Positions 37,549-46,712 of a stretch of DNA of 64,000 bases are shown here, in pieces. Source of the stretch: Sphaerisporangium perillae (GTDB lineage: Bacteria; Actinomycetota; Actinomycetes; Streptosporangiales; Streptosporangiaceae); NCBI RefSeq assembly GCF_023276435.1, contig NZ_JALLPO010000009.1:62001-126000 (forward strand), read 5' to 3'. The translations under genes and the position numbers were made by a program. Every line of letters begins with the position of its first letter. Position 1 is the stretch's first letter. The notes beneath the pieces are model-generated. The model ran no database searches. It saw only the letters and a program-made list of their open reading frames with translations, and had not been told where the DNA came from.

Positions 37549-38724
37549 CTAGGCCCAGGGGCGGAAGACCGCGCGCACGCAGCCGTCCTTCTTGTTCTTG
37601 AACATGTCGTAGCCCCTCGGCGCCTGGTCGAGCGGCATCGTGTGCGTCGCCAGGTGGGCGGTGCGCAGTTCTCCCCGGGCGACCAGGTCGAGCAGCTTCG
37701 GGATGTACCGCTGCCCGTGCTGCTGGGCGGACCTGACGGTGAGCCCCTTGTTCATCATCGCGCCGAGCGGGAACTTGTCCACCAGGCCTGCGAAGACGCC
37801 GAGGATGAAGACCGACCCGGCCTTGCGGCACGCGTAGATGGCCTCCCGCACCGCGATCGGGCGGTCGAGCGTCATGCCGAGCCGCTGCTTGGCCTTGTCG
37901 TAGAGGTGTCGCCGCCCGGCGCCTTCGGCCTCCAGGCCCACCGCCTCGATGCAGACGTCCGGCCCCCTGCCGCCGGTCCGCTCCTTGAGCTCCTCGATGA
38001 TGTCGGTGCGGGTGTAGTCGAGCGTCTCGCACCCGACGTAGCGCTCGGTCATCGCCAGGCGTTCGGGGTAGCGGTCGATGGAGATCACCCGCTCGGCGCC
38101 CAGGAGCATCGCCGCGCGCGCCGCCATCTGCCCGACGGCGCCGCACCCCCACACGGCGACCACGTCACCGGGCCTGACCCCGGCGAGGTCGGCCCCCATC
38201 CATCCGGTGGGCGCGGAGTCGGAGGTGAACAGCGCGTCCATGTCGTCGACGCCGTCGGGCACGTGGAAGGCGCCGTAGTCCACGAAGGGGACCCGGATGT
38301 ACTGGGCGTGGCTGCCCTTGTACCCGCCCGTCACGTGCGAGTAGCCGTAGATCCCGCCGATGGGCTGGCCGTAGAGCATGTCCGCGAACGCGGGCTTGGT
38401 GTTGGAGTTGTCGCAGGCGGACCACAGGTCGTTCTCGCAGTACCAGCAGCGCCCGCAGCCGATGATGGAGGCAACGACCACGCGGTCGCCCACCTTGTGC
38501 CTGCGCACCTCCGTGCCGACCTCGACGATCTCGCCGAGGAACTCGTGGCCGATGACGTCGCCCGCGCGCATGGCCGGGATGTAACCGCCCAGCAGGTGCA
38601 GGTCGGATCCGCAGGTGGTGGTGAGCTTGACCTTGACGATGGCGTCCTGGGCGTTGAGGATCCGAGGGTCGGGGACGTGCTCCACCGACAACTCGTTCAC
38701 GCCCTGCCAGCAGAGTGCCTTCAC
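37549..38724 (-). CDS. Zinc-dependent alcohol dehydrogenase (MDR family)
   Basis: 391-residue medium-chain dehydrogenase. Catalytic zinc region TTCGSDLHLLGG and GHEFLGEIVEVG; structural zinc cysteines in CGRCWYCENDLWSACD; nucleotide fold VAVWGCGAVGQMAARAA. It has the long GYSHVTGGYKG insert of glutathione-independent formaldehyde-dehydrogenase-like members. The GTG at 38724 overlaps the stop of the small upstream gene (GTGA) and has GGGGAGGG upstream. The natural substrate is not clear. Confidence 0.9.
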   Translation of the reverse strand: MKALCWQGVNELSVEHVPDPRILNAQDAIVKVKLTTTCGSDLHLLGGYIPAMRAGDVIGHEFLGEIVEVGTEVRRHKVGDRVVVASIIGCGRCWYCENDLWSACDNSNTKPAFADMLYGQPIGGIYGYSHVTGGYKGSHAQYIRVPFVDYGAFHVPDGVDDMDALFTSDSAPTGWMGADLAGVRPGDVVAVWGCGAVGQMAARAAMLLGAERVISIDRYPERLAMTERYVGCETLDYTRTDIIEELKERTGGRGPDVCIEAVGLEAEGAGRRHLYDKAKQRLGMTLDRPIAVREAIYACRKAGSVFILGVFAGLVDKFPLGAMMNKGLTVRSAQQHGQRYIPKLLDLVARGELRTAHLATHTMPLDQAPRGYDMFKNKKDGCVRAVFRPWA

Positions 38725-39194
38725 AGCCGTCCCTCCCCGCCCGCGCGCTGCGCCGCGAGATCCAGAATCCTTCCCGCGGGAGTGGGCCGCGTCGTCGGCG
38801 GCTCGTCCGGCCGCAGCACCTCCCCGGTCTCGATCAGGCACTTGGACTCCCGCAGGGCCCTGCGCACCGCCTGGCGCGGATCCTCGTCGCCGAGACGGGC
38901 GAGGACCCCGGTGACCCCGGCGGGCACCGGCGTGATCGGCCGGGCGCCGAGCTCGGTGCCCCGGTCGCCGGGCGCCTCGCGCACCTGCACCTCGATCGCG
39001 TCGCCGAGCCTCGCCAGCGGCTCGGGCAGCCGCCCGTCGGGCACCACCTCCTCGGGCCGGCGGTTGATGGTGACCATCAGCCAGCGGCTCGCCGCCTGCC
39101 GCGTCCGGACCTTGGTGCGGCGCGACGAGAGCCAACGCATCACGCCCAGACCGATGCCCCCGAGCGTCAGTCCGCCCAGAACAGCACGTTTCAT
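38721..39194 (-). CDS. Conserved small membrane-anchored protein upstream of alcohol dehydrogenase
   Basis: 157 residues from the ATG at 39194 (GGGGGAGAGGG upstream). One N-terminal membrane helix (RAVLGGLTLGGIGLGVMRWL) is followed by a soluble domain starting SRWLMVTINRRPEEV and continuing through IEVQVREAPGDRGTEL. The last part, ESKCLIETGEVLRPDEPPTTRPTPAGR, is Pro-rich. I do not assign a family. Translational coupling suggests it serves the dehydrogenase. Confidence 0.7.
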   Translation of the reverse strand: MKRAVLGGLTLGGIGLGVMRWLSSRRTKVRTRQAASRWLMVTINRRPEEVVPDGRLPEPLARLGDAIEVQVREAPGDRGTELGARPITPVPAGVTGVLARLGDEDPRQAVRRALRESKCLIETGEVLRPDEPPTTRPTPAGRILDLAAQRAGGEGRL

Positions 39195-40255
39195 TGCCCT
39201 CTCCCCCTTGATGGACAACTGCTCGAATGGCTACCCATTCCCACCCACGGCTACCTCGGGCCCACGACCACTTGAGGAGGAGTTGACGGCCGCCTGATCG
39301 CGTCGTGGCCACCGGAGGGGCCGGGATGGCCGTCCTCGCCCGGCACCGTGACGGGCGGACACGCCGCTCGCTCCTATCCCTTACAGGAGCCAGAAAGTCA
39401 CGACATACCGCCATAGGACGCTTACCCAAGGTCACAAAATGGCTCCCGGGATTCCCGCCCGGCACGGCCCGGAGGGCCGCCAATACGGCCGGCGCGGGCA
39501 TTGCGTTATCGGGATCGTATGTAACGCCGTGGTTTGGGCAGGGGACGGCGGTGGCGAATGACCGCATGCGGCCAGGGACGCGCGGGGGCCGGGATTGTCC
39601 TCACCCCGGGAAATGCCCGGGCAATCCTCGCCGCCCGTGGCCATTACAAAGCCGGCCGGCGGGACGGGGCCCGGTTCGGCGGTGCCGGCACATGACCAGG
39701 CCGGCCGCCTCGGCCGCGGAGAGGATCCAAGATAGTGGCGCGGTATCGCCCGCGCGGCAAGTCACAGGCCGGCCGGATGAGTTCGGATTGCCGTGGACGC
39801 CGGTCGGCGGCATACCTGCCACCGGGACGCCGGAAGACTCAGGGGTCGCTTGCGAAGCGGTGATGGCGTCGTCTCGCACCTGTTATGCGCGGAAAGCCGC
39901 CCCGATGACGGGTGTGCGGCAGGCACGTGTTTTCCCAGGAACTCTCCAGGTCGGCCGTTGGCACGGGTAACACGATGGCATGGTAAGGAATAGTGCTCAT
40001 AGTGACATACTTGCTGAAGTGAGCACTACTTCGCGGGAATCACGAACCGCGAACCGGCGGCCGCGAACGCCGAGGACCTGCAGGCCAGACCCATCGCCTG
40101 CGGGCGACATCGATCGGGCTGGGGCCGTCCTCCCCACTCGGACGGCCTTTGCCCGGTGCGAGCACGGCCGCCACAAAGGCGGTCCGCGTGAGACGATCCA
40201 GGCGGCGGATCTCGTGCTCGTCGGGCGACTAATCCGGGCGCGACGGGTTAATCAT
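39195..40255. other. 1.06-kb region without a supported gene
   Basis: Upstream of the alcohol dehydrogenase pair and downstream of lsr2. Base composition is lower in GC and patchy (for example AT-rich at 39376-39440 and 39960-40030), unlike neighbouring genes. A 221-codon open frame (39305-39970) has no ribosome binding site, no recognisable domain and poor codon pattern. The right end has a strong inverted repeat at 39991-40028. It could be degraded foreign DNA or a long regulatory region bound by Lsr2. Confidence 0.55.
39991..40028. repeat. 9-bp inverted repeat containing a direct repeat
   Basis: TAGTGCTCA (39991-39999) and TGAGCACTA (40020-40028) are perfect inverted copies. Inside and across the right arm the motif AGTGA-CA-TACTT recurs as AGTGAGCACTACTT. 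This looks like a regulator binding site in a stretch otherwise without genes. Confidence 0.6.
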
Positions 40256-40588
40256 TCACTGTGCCGCTTCGTACTGGGCCACGATGTGCGAGGCGATGCG
40301 GCCCCGCTCGCTGACGTTCAGCCCATGCGCCTTGGCCCAAGCGCGGATCTCCGAGCTTTTGTCGCGAGAGGGACGCTGGGAGCCGCCGCGCTTGCGACCC
40401 CGGGCAGGGACGCCCTCGGCCCGGCGCGCGCTGGAGACGAAAGGCGAAAGAGCCTCGCGGAGATTCCTGGCGTTTTTGTCGTTCAGATCGATCTCGTAGC
40501 TGGTGCCGTCAATCGCGAAGACCACGGTCTCTTTTGCTTCGCCGCCTTCCAGATCGTCGATGAGAAGCGTCTGGATCTGTGTCGCCAT
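40256..40588 (-). CDS. lsr2: Lsr2-family nucleoid-associated protein
   Basis: Histone-like xenogeneic silencer that binds AT-rich DNA and bridges it. The 110-residue product has the N-terminal dimerisation domain (IQTLLIDDLEGGEAKETVVFAIDGTSYEIDL), a basic linker and the DNA-binding helix pair with the RGR hook at residues 95-97 in SERGRIASHIVAQYEAA. It stands alone, bordered by regions without genes. It may silence the low-GC tract next to it. Confidence 0.95.
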   Translation of the reverse strand: MATQIQTLLIDDLEGGEAKETVVFAIDGTSYEIDLNDKNARNLREALSPFVSSARRAEGVPARGRKRGGSQRPSRDKSSEIRAWAKAHGLNVSERGRIASHIVAQYEAAQ

Positions 40589-40951
40589 CTCCCACTCCTT
40601 TCACAGGGCTTAGTTTGACACCTCAAGAATATACCCGGTTTCCGTCGCTTCCCACGCGGAGAACAGGGCGATGCATTGGCGGTCCCTTGGTGTAACTTAG
40701 CCGTTTCCGGCCGCCGCCTCCGTTTATCGGAGCGCCGGTCGGCCGGTCATCTGGCCCCACGGTCGCACGCTGAGCCACAAACTGGTGTCAGCACCACCTA
40801 AAAGGGCGATCGCGGATAGTGTCGGCTACAGATTCACCAGGGTGGCGACGGCCTTCTCGCGGTGCGGCGCGACGCCGGAACGCCGCACCCGCCCCTCCCC
40901 GCTGCGGCCACGGGCGGCGCCGGTGGTACCCCGGGCCCGTACAGTTGCCTC
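40589..40951. other. Divergent intergenic region lsr2 / NAD kinase
   Basis: 363 bp that must hold the lsr2 promoter. The part near lsr2 (40610-40650) is comparatively AT-rich (CTCAAGAATATACCC). An in-frame extension of the NAD kinase reading frame starts at 40862 but lacks homology. No RNA gene seen. Confidence 0.5.
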
Positions 40952-41815
40952 ATGGGCATGGTCAAGACCGTAGGCCTGGTACTGCATCCGAAACGCGACT
41001 CCAAGCAGGCCATCGACACGATCGTCGAGTGGGCCCGCACCAGGAACGTCACGGTGCTCGGCCTGCCGGACGAGGTGGACCGCATCGACTGCAGCGCCGT
41101 GCGCGTCGACGCGGCCACCCTGGTGGACCGCGCCGACCTGCTGGTCAGCCTCGGCGGCGACGGCACGATGCTGCGCACCATGCGGCTGGTCTGCGGGCGT
41201 TCCACCCCGGTCCTCGGCGTGAATCTCGGCAAGCTCGGGTTCCTCGCCGAGATCGACGTCGACGAACTGCCGCCGGCGCTGTCGGCCATCGACAACCACG
41301 ACTTCACCGTCGAGCCCCGTATGGCGGTCCGCGCGTCGCTGCCGGCCGGCCCGGCCGTCACCGCGTTCAACGACATCGCCCTCGTGCGGATCCCCGGCGA
41401 CCGGCTCTCCGCGGTGGCGATCTCGGTGGAGGGCCACCCGTTCGTCCGCTACGCCTCCGACGCGGTCATCGTGGCGACGCCCACCGGGTCGACCGCCTAC
41501 AACTTCTCCGCCGGGGGACCGATCGTCTCCCCCCTGGTCGAAGGGTTCCTCGTGGTGCCCGCGGCCGCGCACTCCTCGTTCAACCGGGCCCTGGTGCTGT
41601 CGGCCGACGAGGAGGTCACCCTGGAGCTGCTGCCGACCAGCGGGCAACTGGCCGTCGAGGTGGACGGCTCGATCGGCGGGCGGCTGTCCCCCGGCGACCG
41701 GGTCACCGTGACGGCGGTGCGCGCCGCCGGCCAGGTCGTCCGGCTCGGGACCACCACGTTCTACGAGCGGGCCCGGCGCAAGCTGCGGGTCAGCGGCAGC
41801 GCCGAGGTCGACTGA
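40952..41815 (+). CDS. nadK: NAD kinase
   Basis: Phosphorylates NAD to NADP. 287 residues from the ATG at 40952. The catalytic GGDG lies at 68-71 (LVSLGGDGTMLRTMRLV), followed by VLGVNLGKLGFLAEID, NDIALVR, and the TPTGSTAYNFSAGGPIV nucleotide-binding segment. Homologues begin at VKTVGLVLHPKRD, which supports this start over 40862. Confidence 0.95.
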   Translation: MGMVKTVGLVLHPKRDSKQAIDTIVEWARTRNVTVLGLPDEVDRIDCSAVRVDAATLVDRADLLVSLGGDGTMLRTMRLVCGRSTPVLGVNLGKLGFLAEIDVDELPPALSAIDNHDFTVEPRMAVRASLPAGPAVTAFNDIALVRIPGDRLSAVAISVEGHPFVRYASDAVIVATPTGSTAYNFSAGGPIVSPLVEGFLVVPAAAHSSFNRALVLSADEEVTLELLPTSGQLAVEVDGSIGGRLSPGDRVTVTAVRAAGQVVRLGTTTFYERARRKLRVSGSAEVD

Positions 41816-41897
41816 CGGCGATGGCGGACAGGGGCGCCTCCCGCCGGAGTGCGCCCGCCGGCCGGCGGGCGCGCCGCAGGTCCGTCACCCGCCGCCG

Positions 41898-41978
41898 CTA
41901 GTACGCCGTGTGGTCACTGATGTCGATCTTCGACCGGTCGGGCAGGAGGGCGGCGGAAAGCTCGCTGCTGGGGAGCAC
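41898..41978 (-). CDS. Candidate 26-residue small protein
   Basis: A GTG-started frame of 26 codons follows an almost ideal Shine-Dalgarno site, AGGAGGA (41983-41989), four bases away. The product begins MLPSSELSAALLPDR and ends SKIDISDHTAY. It has no membrane helix and no family I know. It lies antisense between nadK and crcB with no other gene in its direction. It may also be the 3' remnant of a longer gene, but the strong ribosome binding site argues for a real small gene. Confidence 0.45.
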   Translation of the reverse strand: MLPSSELSAALLPDRSKIDISDHTAY

Positions 41979-42078
41979 CTTCTCCTCCTGACGAAGCAGG
42001 GATGGTGACTGCGATCTTCACTCGCTGACAGCGCGGCCGGCGTTCGCGCCTTCGCGCGACGGTCGTAAGGTCGGACCC

Positions 42079-42498
42079 ATGGAACGGCTAGGCGCTGCGT
42101 GGTCCACCTTGGGGGTGATCTCCGCCGGCGGGGTGATCGGGACCCTCGCCCGGTACGGGCTGAGCACGGCCTTCCCCCATCCGCCGGGGAGCTTCCCGTG
42201 GGCCACGTTCGTGACGAACGTCACCGGCTGCCTGCTGATCGGGGTGCTCATGACCATGATCAGCGAGGTGGGCCAGGTCCACCGGCTGCTCCGCCCCTTC
42301 CTCGGGGTCGGCGTCCTCGGTGGGTTCACCACCTTCTCCGGCTACGTCATCGACATCGGCCGCGCCGCCGCGGCCGGGGCGCTCGGCACCGCGCTCGCCT
42401 ACCTGGCCGGCACGGTGATCTGCGCGGTGCCCGCCGTGTACGCCGGGGCCGTCGCGGCCCGCGCGACGCTCCGCCTCCTGCGGAAGGGACGGTCATAG
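42079..42498 (+). CDS. crcB: Fluoride channel subunit CrcB/Fluc (first)
   Basis: Four-helix membrane protein, 139 residues, that exports fluoride as a dual-topology dimer. Conserved features are [13 protein letters not shown], the [18 protein letters not shown] helix with the central Asn, and [12 protein letters not shown], the Phe-box and Na+-site segment. It is the first of a crcB - DUF190 - crcB operon with 1-bp and 4-bp overlaps. The two crcB copies probably form a heterodimer. Confidence 0.94.
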   Translation: MERLGAAWSTLGVISAGGVIGTLARYGLSTAFPHPPGSFPWATFVTNVTGCLLIGVLMTMISEVGQVHRLLRPFLGVGVLGGFTTFSGYVIDIGRAAAAGALGTALAYLAGTVICAVPAVYAGAVAARATLRLLRKGRS

Positions 42499-42848
42499 TG
42501 AAGATCGAAGGCCCCGCCGTACGGCTGTCCGTCTTCATCGGAGAGTCCGACCAGTGGCACCACCGGCCGCTCTATCACGAGATCGTGCGCCGGGCCCACG
42601 AGGCGGGGCTGGCCGGGGCGAGCGTGATCCGCGGCATCGAGGGCTACGGGGCCTCCTCGCGCATCCACACCACCCGCATCCTGTCGCTGTCCGAGGACCT
42701 CCCCGTAGTGATCATCATCGTGGACGCCGAGGAGCGGATCCGCGCCTTCCTCCCCCGGCTCGACGAGCTGGTCACCGAGGGGCTGGTCGTCCTGGACCCG
42801 GTGGAAGTGATCCGCTACGCGGGGCGGCAGGGCGAGGCGGCTCCATGA
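42498..42848 (+). CDS. DUF190 domain protein
   Basis: 116-residue ferredoxin-like/PII-like fold: [44 protein letters not shown] and [20 protein letters not shown]. Its GTG shares the G of the crcB stop (TAGTG). DUF190 genes are habitually placed between crcB paralogues in actinobacteria, so a role in regulating or assembling the fluoride channel is likely but untested here. Confidence 0.9.
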   Translation: MKIEGPAVRLSVFIGESDQWHHRPLYHEIVRRAHEAGLAGASVIRGIEGYGASSRIHTTRILSLSEDLPVVIIIVDAEERIRAFLPRLDELVTEGLVVLDPVEVIRYAGRQGEAAP

Positions 42849-43207
42849 TCTTGCTGCTCGTCGCCGCCGGAGCCGCCGTCGGCGCGCCCTTGCGCTACCT
42901 CACCGATCGCGCCGTCCAGAGCAGGTACGAGACGACCTTCCCCTGGGGCACCCTCATCGTGAACGTCGCCGGGTCGGCGCTGCTGGGCTTCCTCGCCGCG
43001 CTCCCCGCCGGCGAGGGGATGATGGCGCTACTGGGCAGCGGCTTCTGCGGCGCGCTCAGCACGTACTCGACGTTCGGCTACGAGACGCTGCGCCTGATCC
43101 AGACGGGGGCCAGGCTGGTCGCCGTCCTCAACGTCGTCGCCGGCATCGCGGCCGGTCTCGCCGCCGCCGGCTGCGGCGCGCTCCTCGCCCACCTCGTGGC
43201 AGGGTGA
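42845..43207 (+). CDS. crcB: Fluoride channel subunit CrcB/Fluc (second)
   Basis: 120-residue four-helix protein, ATGA-overlapped with the DUF190 gene. It keeps [37 protein letters not shown] and [16 protein letters not shown]. It differs from the first copy in the segment before the third helix, as expected for a heterodimer partner. It converges with the esterase gene 2 bp away. Confidence 0.93.
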   Translation: MILLLVAAGAAVGAPLRYLTDRAVQSRYETTFPWGTLIVNVAGSALLGFLAALPAGEGMMALLGSGFCGALSTYSTFGYETLRLIQTGARLVAVLNVVAGIAAGLAAAGCGALLAHLVAG

Positions 43208-43209
43208 GG

Positions 43210-44184
43210 TCAGCGGTCCGGGGCCAGCGCCCGCTTGAGTGCCGCCACCCGGTCCGCCGCGGCCCTGCGGCTCAGCTCGGCGTCCGGCACCATGGCGTCG
43301 AACCCGTGGAACGCCCCCGGGTACAGGTGGAACTCGGTCGACACCCCCGCCTGGACGAGCCGCCGGGCGTGGTGCAGGCACTCGTCGCGGAAGATCTCGA
43401 GCTCGCCGACGTCGATGTAGGCCGGCGGCAGCCCCCTGAGGTCGGCCGCCCTGGCCGGCGCGGCGTACGGCGACACCCCGTCGGTGCCGGCCGCCGTCCC
43501 GAGCAGGGCCGTCCACCCGAAGGCGTTGGCGGCGCGGTTCCACGTCAGCGCCTCCTCGAACTCCCGGCTGGAGGGGGTGATGCCGCGATCGTCCAGCATC
43601 GGGGACAGCAGCAGCTGGAAGGCGACCGCCGGGGTTCCCCGGTCGCGCGCCAGCAGGACGGTGCCCGCCGCGAGCCCGCCCCCCGCGCTCGCGCCGCCCA
43701 CGACGATGCGGTCGGGGTCGGCGCCGAGCTCGCCGGCGTTCTTGGCCGTCCACACCAGGCCCGCGTAGCAGTCCTCGACGGGAGCCGGATGCGGGTGCTC
43801 AGGGGCCAGGCGGTACTCGACCGAGACGGCCACGCATCCGGCGTCCCGGACGAAGGACGCCATCCGGGCGTCGTCCATCTCCACCATGCCGAGGATCATC
43901 CCGCCGCCGTGGATCCAGTACAGGCAGGGCGACTGGCCACGTGCCGCCGGCGGCCGGTAGATCCGCAGCCTGATGTCGGGCTCGCCGTCCGGCCCTGGCA
44001 CCTGCCGGTCCTCGATCTCCACGGCCGGCCCGGCGGGCGGCGGCATGGCCGCGAACCCCGCGGCCATCCTGCGGCGCAGTTCGGGCAGGTCCTGCGGTGA
44101 CAGGCGGGCGAAGTCGATGGGCGGGATGAAGGCCCGTTCGAGCCCTGCGGCCAGTTCGGGGTCCAAGTTGGGGTGAAGCGGCAT
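43210..44184 (-). CDS. Alpha/beta hydrolase, HSL-type esterase
   Basis: 324-residue serine esterase/lipase of the hormone-sensitive-lipase class. Oxyanion motif HGGGMILG, nucleophile elbow GGASAGGG, and the late acid and histidine in YIDVGELEIFRDE and GAFHGFDAM. The ATG at 44184 gives a cytosolic protein starting MPLHPNLDPELAAGLE; the longer frame to 44283 lacks support. Substrate unknown. Confidence 0.9.
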   Translation of the reverse strand: MPLHPNLDPELAAGLERAFIPPIDFARLSPQDLPELRRRMAAGFAAMPPPAGPAVEIEDRQVPGPDGEPDIRLRIYRPPAARGQSPCLYWIHGGGMILGMVEMDDARMASFVRDAGCVAVSVEYRLAPEHPHPAPVEDCYAGLVWTAKNAGELGADPDRIVVGGASAGGGLAAGTVLLARDRGTPAVAFQLLLSPMLDDRGITPSSREFEEALTWNRAANAFGWTALLGTAAGTDGVSPYAAPARAADLRGLPPAYIDVGELEIFRDECLHHARRLVQAGVSTEFHLYPGAFHGFDAMVPDAELSRRAAADRVAALKRALAPDR

Positions 44185-44337
44185 GTCATTCACCTCGTGC
44201 GGTCTGTCGTGGCGGGCGCGGCGGAAGCCGGTGGCGATGCCGGGGGGCACACCACGAGCCTCCGCCGGACCCCACGCCCCCACAACCGCGACATGCGTGG
44301 ATGACCTGCTCTTTCCCTCCCGTTCGGCACTCCGAGG

Positions 44338-45078
44338 TCAGTGGTGCCGGCGCGTCGTCCGGCGGGCGGTGCGGGTGGTCGCGCGCGAGGTCCTGGCCGC
44401 GGACCTCGTACGCGTGCCGCGCCGTTCGGCCCAGTTGAGCAGGCCCGCTCCGACCATGGTGGCCGCGCCGATCGCGATGACCACGGCGGGGCGGCGCCTC
44501 GCCTGCGTGGACACCTGTCCGGCGACGTCCTTGAGCCGCACCGGGACCGCCTCGCGGGTCGTTCCGGCCTTCTCCGTGGCGGTCCTGGCCGAGTGCGAGG
44601 CGACGCCGCGCAGCCGGTCGGCCACGCCGGCGGCCTTCTCCCTGGCGGCGGCCTTCGTGTCCGCCATCTTCTGCTGCGCCCTGGACTTCACGTCCACCTT
44701 GTGCGCCAGCGCCTCCACCGTGCGCCCGAGCTCCTCGCGGGTGCGGACGATGTCGTCGCGCAGCCGGTCGGCCTCGGAGCCGCGCTTCCCGTCGTGCCGG
44801 CCGCGCGGCGGGGCCTTCTGCGACTCCGCCACCGTGTGGACGGAGGGCGGTTCCGCGGCGGCCTGGACGGTGGTCGTCTCGGACAGACCGGCGAGAGGAT
44901 CGCCCCTGCCGTGGCTCACCACGGGTTTGACGTACGGCTTCGGAGGCACGTGGACCTCCGGGACGTTGAGCGAGGGGCCGGCGGACTCGGGCGTCGCGGT
45001 GCCCGGCTCCTGCCTGTGCAGGCCCACCTCACCTGCGGTCGGGCGCTCCGGGGCGCCGATCGGGTCGGTCTCTGTCAT
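44338..45078 (-). CDS. DUF3618 domain protein
   Basis: 246 residues. A disordered N-terminal 100 residues rich in Pro and Glu precede the DUF3618 helix (DRLRDDIVRTREELGRTVEALAHKVDVKSRA), an Ala/Lys-rich stalk, a membrane helix (VVIAIGAATMVGAGLLNW) and a very basic Arg/Thr tail. Such proteins follow holin-like genes in many actinobacterial stress operons. It lies 33 bp downstream of the holin-like gene. Function unknown. Confidence 0.85.
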   Translation of the reverse strand: MTETDPIGAPERPTAGEVGLHRQEPGTATPESAGPSLNVPEVHVPPKPYVKPVVSHGRGDPLAGLSETTTVQAAAEPPSVHTVAESQKAPPRGRHDGKRGSEADRLRDDIVRTREELGRTVEALAHKVDVKSRAQQKMADTKAAAREKAAGVADRLRGVASHSARTATEKAGTTREAVPVRLKDVAGQVSTQARRRPAVVIAIGAATMVGAGLLNWAERRGTRTRSAARTSRATTRTARRTTRRHH

Positions 45079-45111
45079 CGAATCTCCTTGAGCGTGGCCG
45101 CGGGGAGGAGG

Positions 45112-45537
45112 TCAACGATGTGCGCTCTCCTTCACGGCATCGACATCGGCCTTGATGTTGCGGATGGCCTCCTCGGGAAGCGGCGGCGTGGCCCTGGCCA
45201 CCTGCCGCTTGCCGACGAGGGCGAGCACCGCGGCGACGATCAGCAGCACCACCCCCACGATCAGGGCGGCGATCCACGGCGTGAGCACCTGTGCCACCAG
45301 CAGGATCAGCGCCGCGACCAGCGCGCCGCCGCCGTAGAGGGCGATCACTCCCGCGCCGCCGAACAGCCCGGCCCCGAGGCCGGCCTTGCGGCCCTTGCGG
45401 GTGAGCTCGAGGGTGGCCAGCCGGATCTCGTCCTTCACCAGCCGGGACACGTCCTCGGACAGGTGCTTGACCAGCTCGGCGGTCGAGAGGGAGGCGTACG
45501 GCTTGGTGACGGGCGGGGCTTCCTTCAGGTCGGTCAT
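45112..45537 (-). CDS. Phage-holin-like membrane protein (putative actinobacterial holin-X family)
   Basis: 141 residues with an N-terminal amphipathic part (STAELVKHLSEDVSRLVKDEIRLATLELTRKGRKAG) and two membrane helices (FGGAGVIALYGGGALVAALILLVAQ and WIAALIVGVVLLIVAAVLAL). Despite the family name these are chromosomal proteins in actinobacteria, linked to DUF3618 and stress genes. Its ATG overlaps the topoisomerase stop (ATGA), which ties it to that gene. Confidence 0.86.
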   Translation of the reverse strand: MTDLKEAPPVTKPYASLSTAELVKHLSEDVSRLVKDEIRLATLELTRKGRKAGLGAGLFGGAGVIALYGGGALVAALILLVAQVLTPWIAALIVGVVLLIVAAVLALVGKRQVARATPPLPEEAIRNIKADVDAVKESAHR

Positions 45538-46589
45538 CGCTTTACCCCTTTCCTTCCCCGGCGCCGGCGGGCGGCACCGGCCGGAATCGGCTGTGAACGG
45601 CGGAGCAGGGCGACCACCGCGCGCTCCACGCCACCGTGCGTGGCGAGCTGCCCGAAGCCGGCGTCGGCGCCGAGCTCGACTAGCGCCCTTTCGATCGTGC
45701 GGCCCTTGTCGAACGCGTCGATCACCCGCGGATCCACGTAGGACGTCCGGGCGACGGCCGGGGTGTTGCCGAGGTAGTCGGCGACCTCCTTCATGACGCG
45801 GCTCACCGCCCGCTTCCTGCCGGTCCTGTTACGGGCCCGGGAGGAGACCGCGAGGCCCACCGCGGCGAGGACGGTGGCGTGCCAGGTGCGGAAGTCCTTG
45901 GCCGTCGCCTCGAAGTCCATGACGTCGCGCAGGTAGGCGTTGATGTCCTCGCTGCGCACGTCCACCCACACAGATCCCTCCTGGTAGCGCAGCAGCTCGC
46001 CTCCGTCCGCGTGGCGGTGGAGCGCGGAGACGACCTCGCAGACCTGCTCGTCGATCAGGCTCACCTCGCGCATCTTGCCGCCCTTCGCGGGGTAGGCGCA
46101 CGTGATCACCCCCTTGCCGCAGGTCACGTGCTCGGTGCGCAGGGTGGCCAGCCCGTAGGACTCGTACGCCTCTCCCCCGACCCGGAAGAATCCGATGTCG
46201 AGCATCCGGGCCGCGGCGGCCAGCACGCGGTCACGGGTGAGACACCGCTGCTCGAGGTCCTTCGCGACGCGTTCACGGAACGCCGGGAGCCGCTGCGCCA
46301 TGTCGCACACCCTGTCGAACTTCGCGACGTCCTGCTCTTCCCGCCACACGTCGTGGTAGCGGTACTGGCGCCGTCCGGCCGTGTCGGTGCCGACGGCCTG
46401 GATGTGGCCGTCGCCGGACCGGCAGATCCACACGTCGGTCCAGGCGGGCGGGATAGCGAGGTCTTTGATCCTGGTGAGTACGCGGCGGTTCTTCACCGGC
46501 CGTCCGTCGGGCCAGTGATAACCGAACCCGCGTCCCCGGCGCCTGCGGCGGATGCCCGGCTCGGCGGGATTGCTCTCTCGAAGCTCCAC
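45534..46589 (-). CDS. DNA topoisomerase IB
   Basis: 351-residue type IB (poxvirus-like bacterial) topoisomerase that relaxes supercoils through a 3'-phosphotyrosine. Active-site residues are visible as R234 and H237 in KDFRTWHATV and the nucleophile Y284 in ARTSYVDPRV. The N-terminal domain has GRGFGYHWPDGRPVKNRRVLTRIKDLAIPPAWTDVWI. The GTG at 46589 was chosen where homology starts. It is coupled to the holin-like gene. Confidence 0.93.
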   Translation of the reverse strand: MELRESNPAEPGIRRRRRGRGFGYHWPDGRPVKNRRVLTRIKDLAIPPAWTDVWICRSGDGHIQAVGTDTAGRRQYRYHDVWREEQDVAKFDRVCDMAQRLPAFRERVAKDLEQRCLTRDRVLAAAARMLDIGFFRVGGEAYESYGLATLRTEHVTCGKGVITCAYPAKGGKMREVSLIDEQVCEVVSALHRHADGGELLRYQEGSVWVDVRSEDINAYLRDVMDFEATAKDFRTWHATVLAAVGLAVSSRARNRTGRKRAVSRVMKEVADYLGNTPAVARTSYVDPRVIDAFDKGRTIERALVELGADAGFGQLATHGGVERAVVALLRRSQPIPAGAARRRRGRKGVKR

Positions 46590-46712
46590 GACGACCCCAT
46601 ACCCGTGCTGAGGGCGGCAAACGGCCAGGCCACCGTGGCCGGCGCCCGTCCGCTGGACGGGGCCGCGAAGTGGGTGTGGCGGGCAGGCCGCCACACCCGG
46701 CCGGCCGCTCCT

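Noticed and set aside
37549-39567. 672-codon frame containing the alcohol dehydrogenase
   Set aside because: Homology begins only at the GTG at 38724; the upstream part is antisense or out of frame with the small membrane-protein gene.
39305-39970. 221-codon open frame as a gene
   Set aside because: No ribosome binding site, no recognisable domain, irregular composition. Long chance frames are common at this GC content.
40019-40255. GTG-started frame after the 39991-40028 inverted repeat
   Set aside because: It has no ribosome binding site and no recognisable domain, and runs into the antisense of lsr2.
41816-42078. Fluoride riboswitch before the crcB operon
   Set aside because: GGCGATGG occurs just after nadK, but the rest of the conserved fluoride-aptamer pattern is missing and it is 250 bp from crcB.
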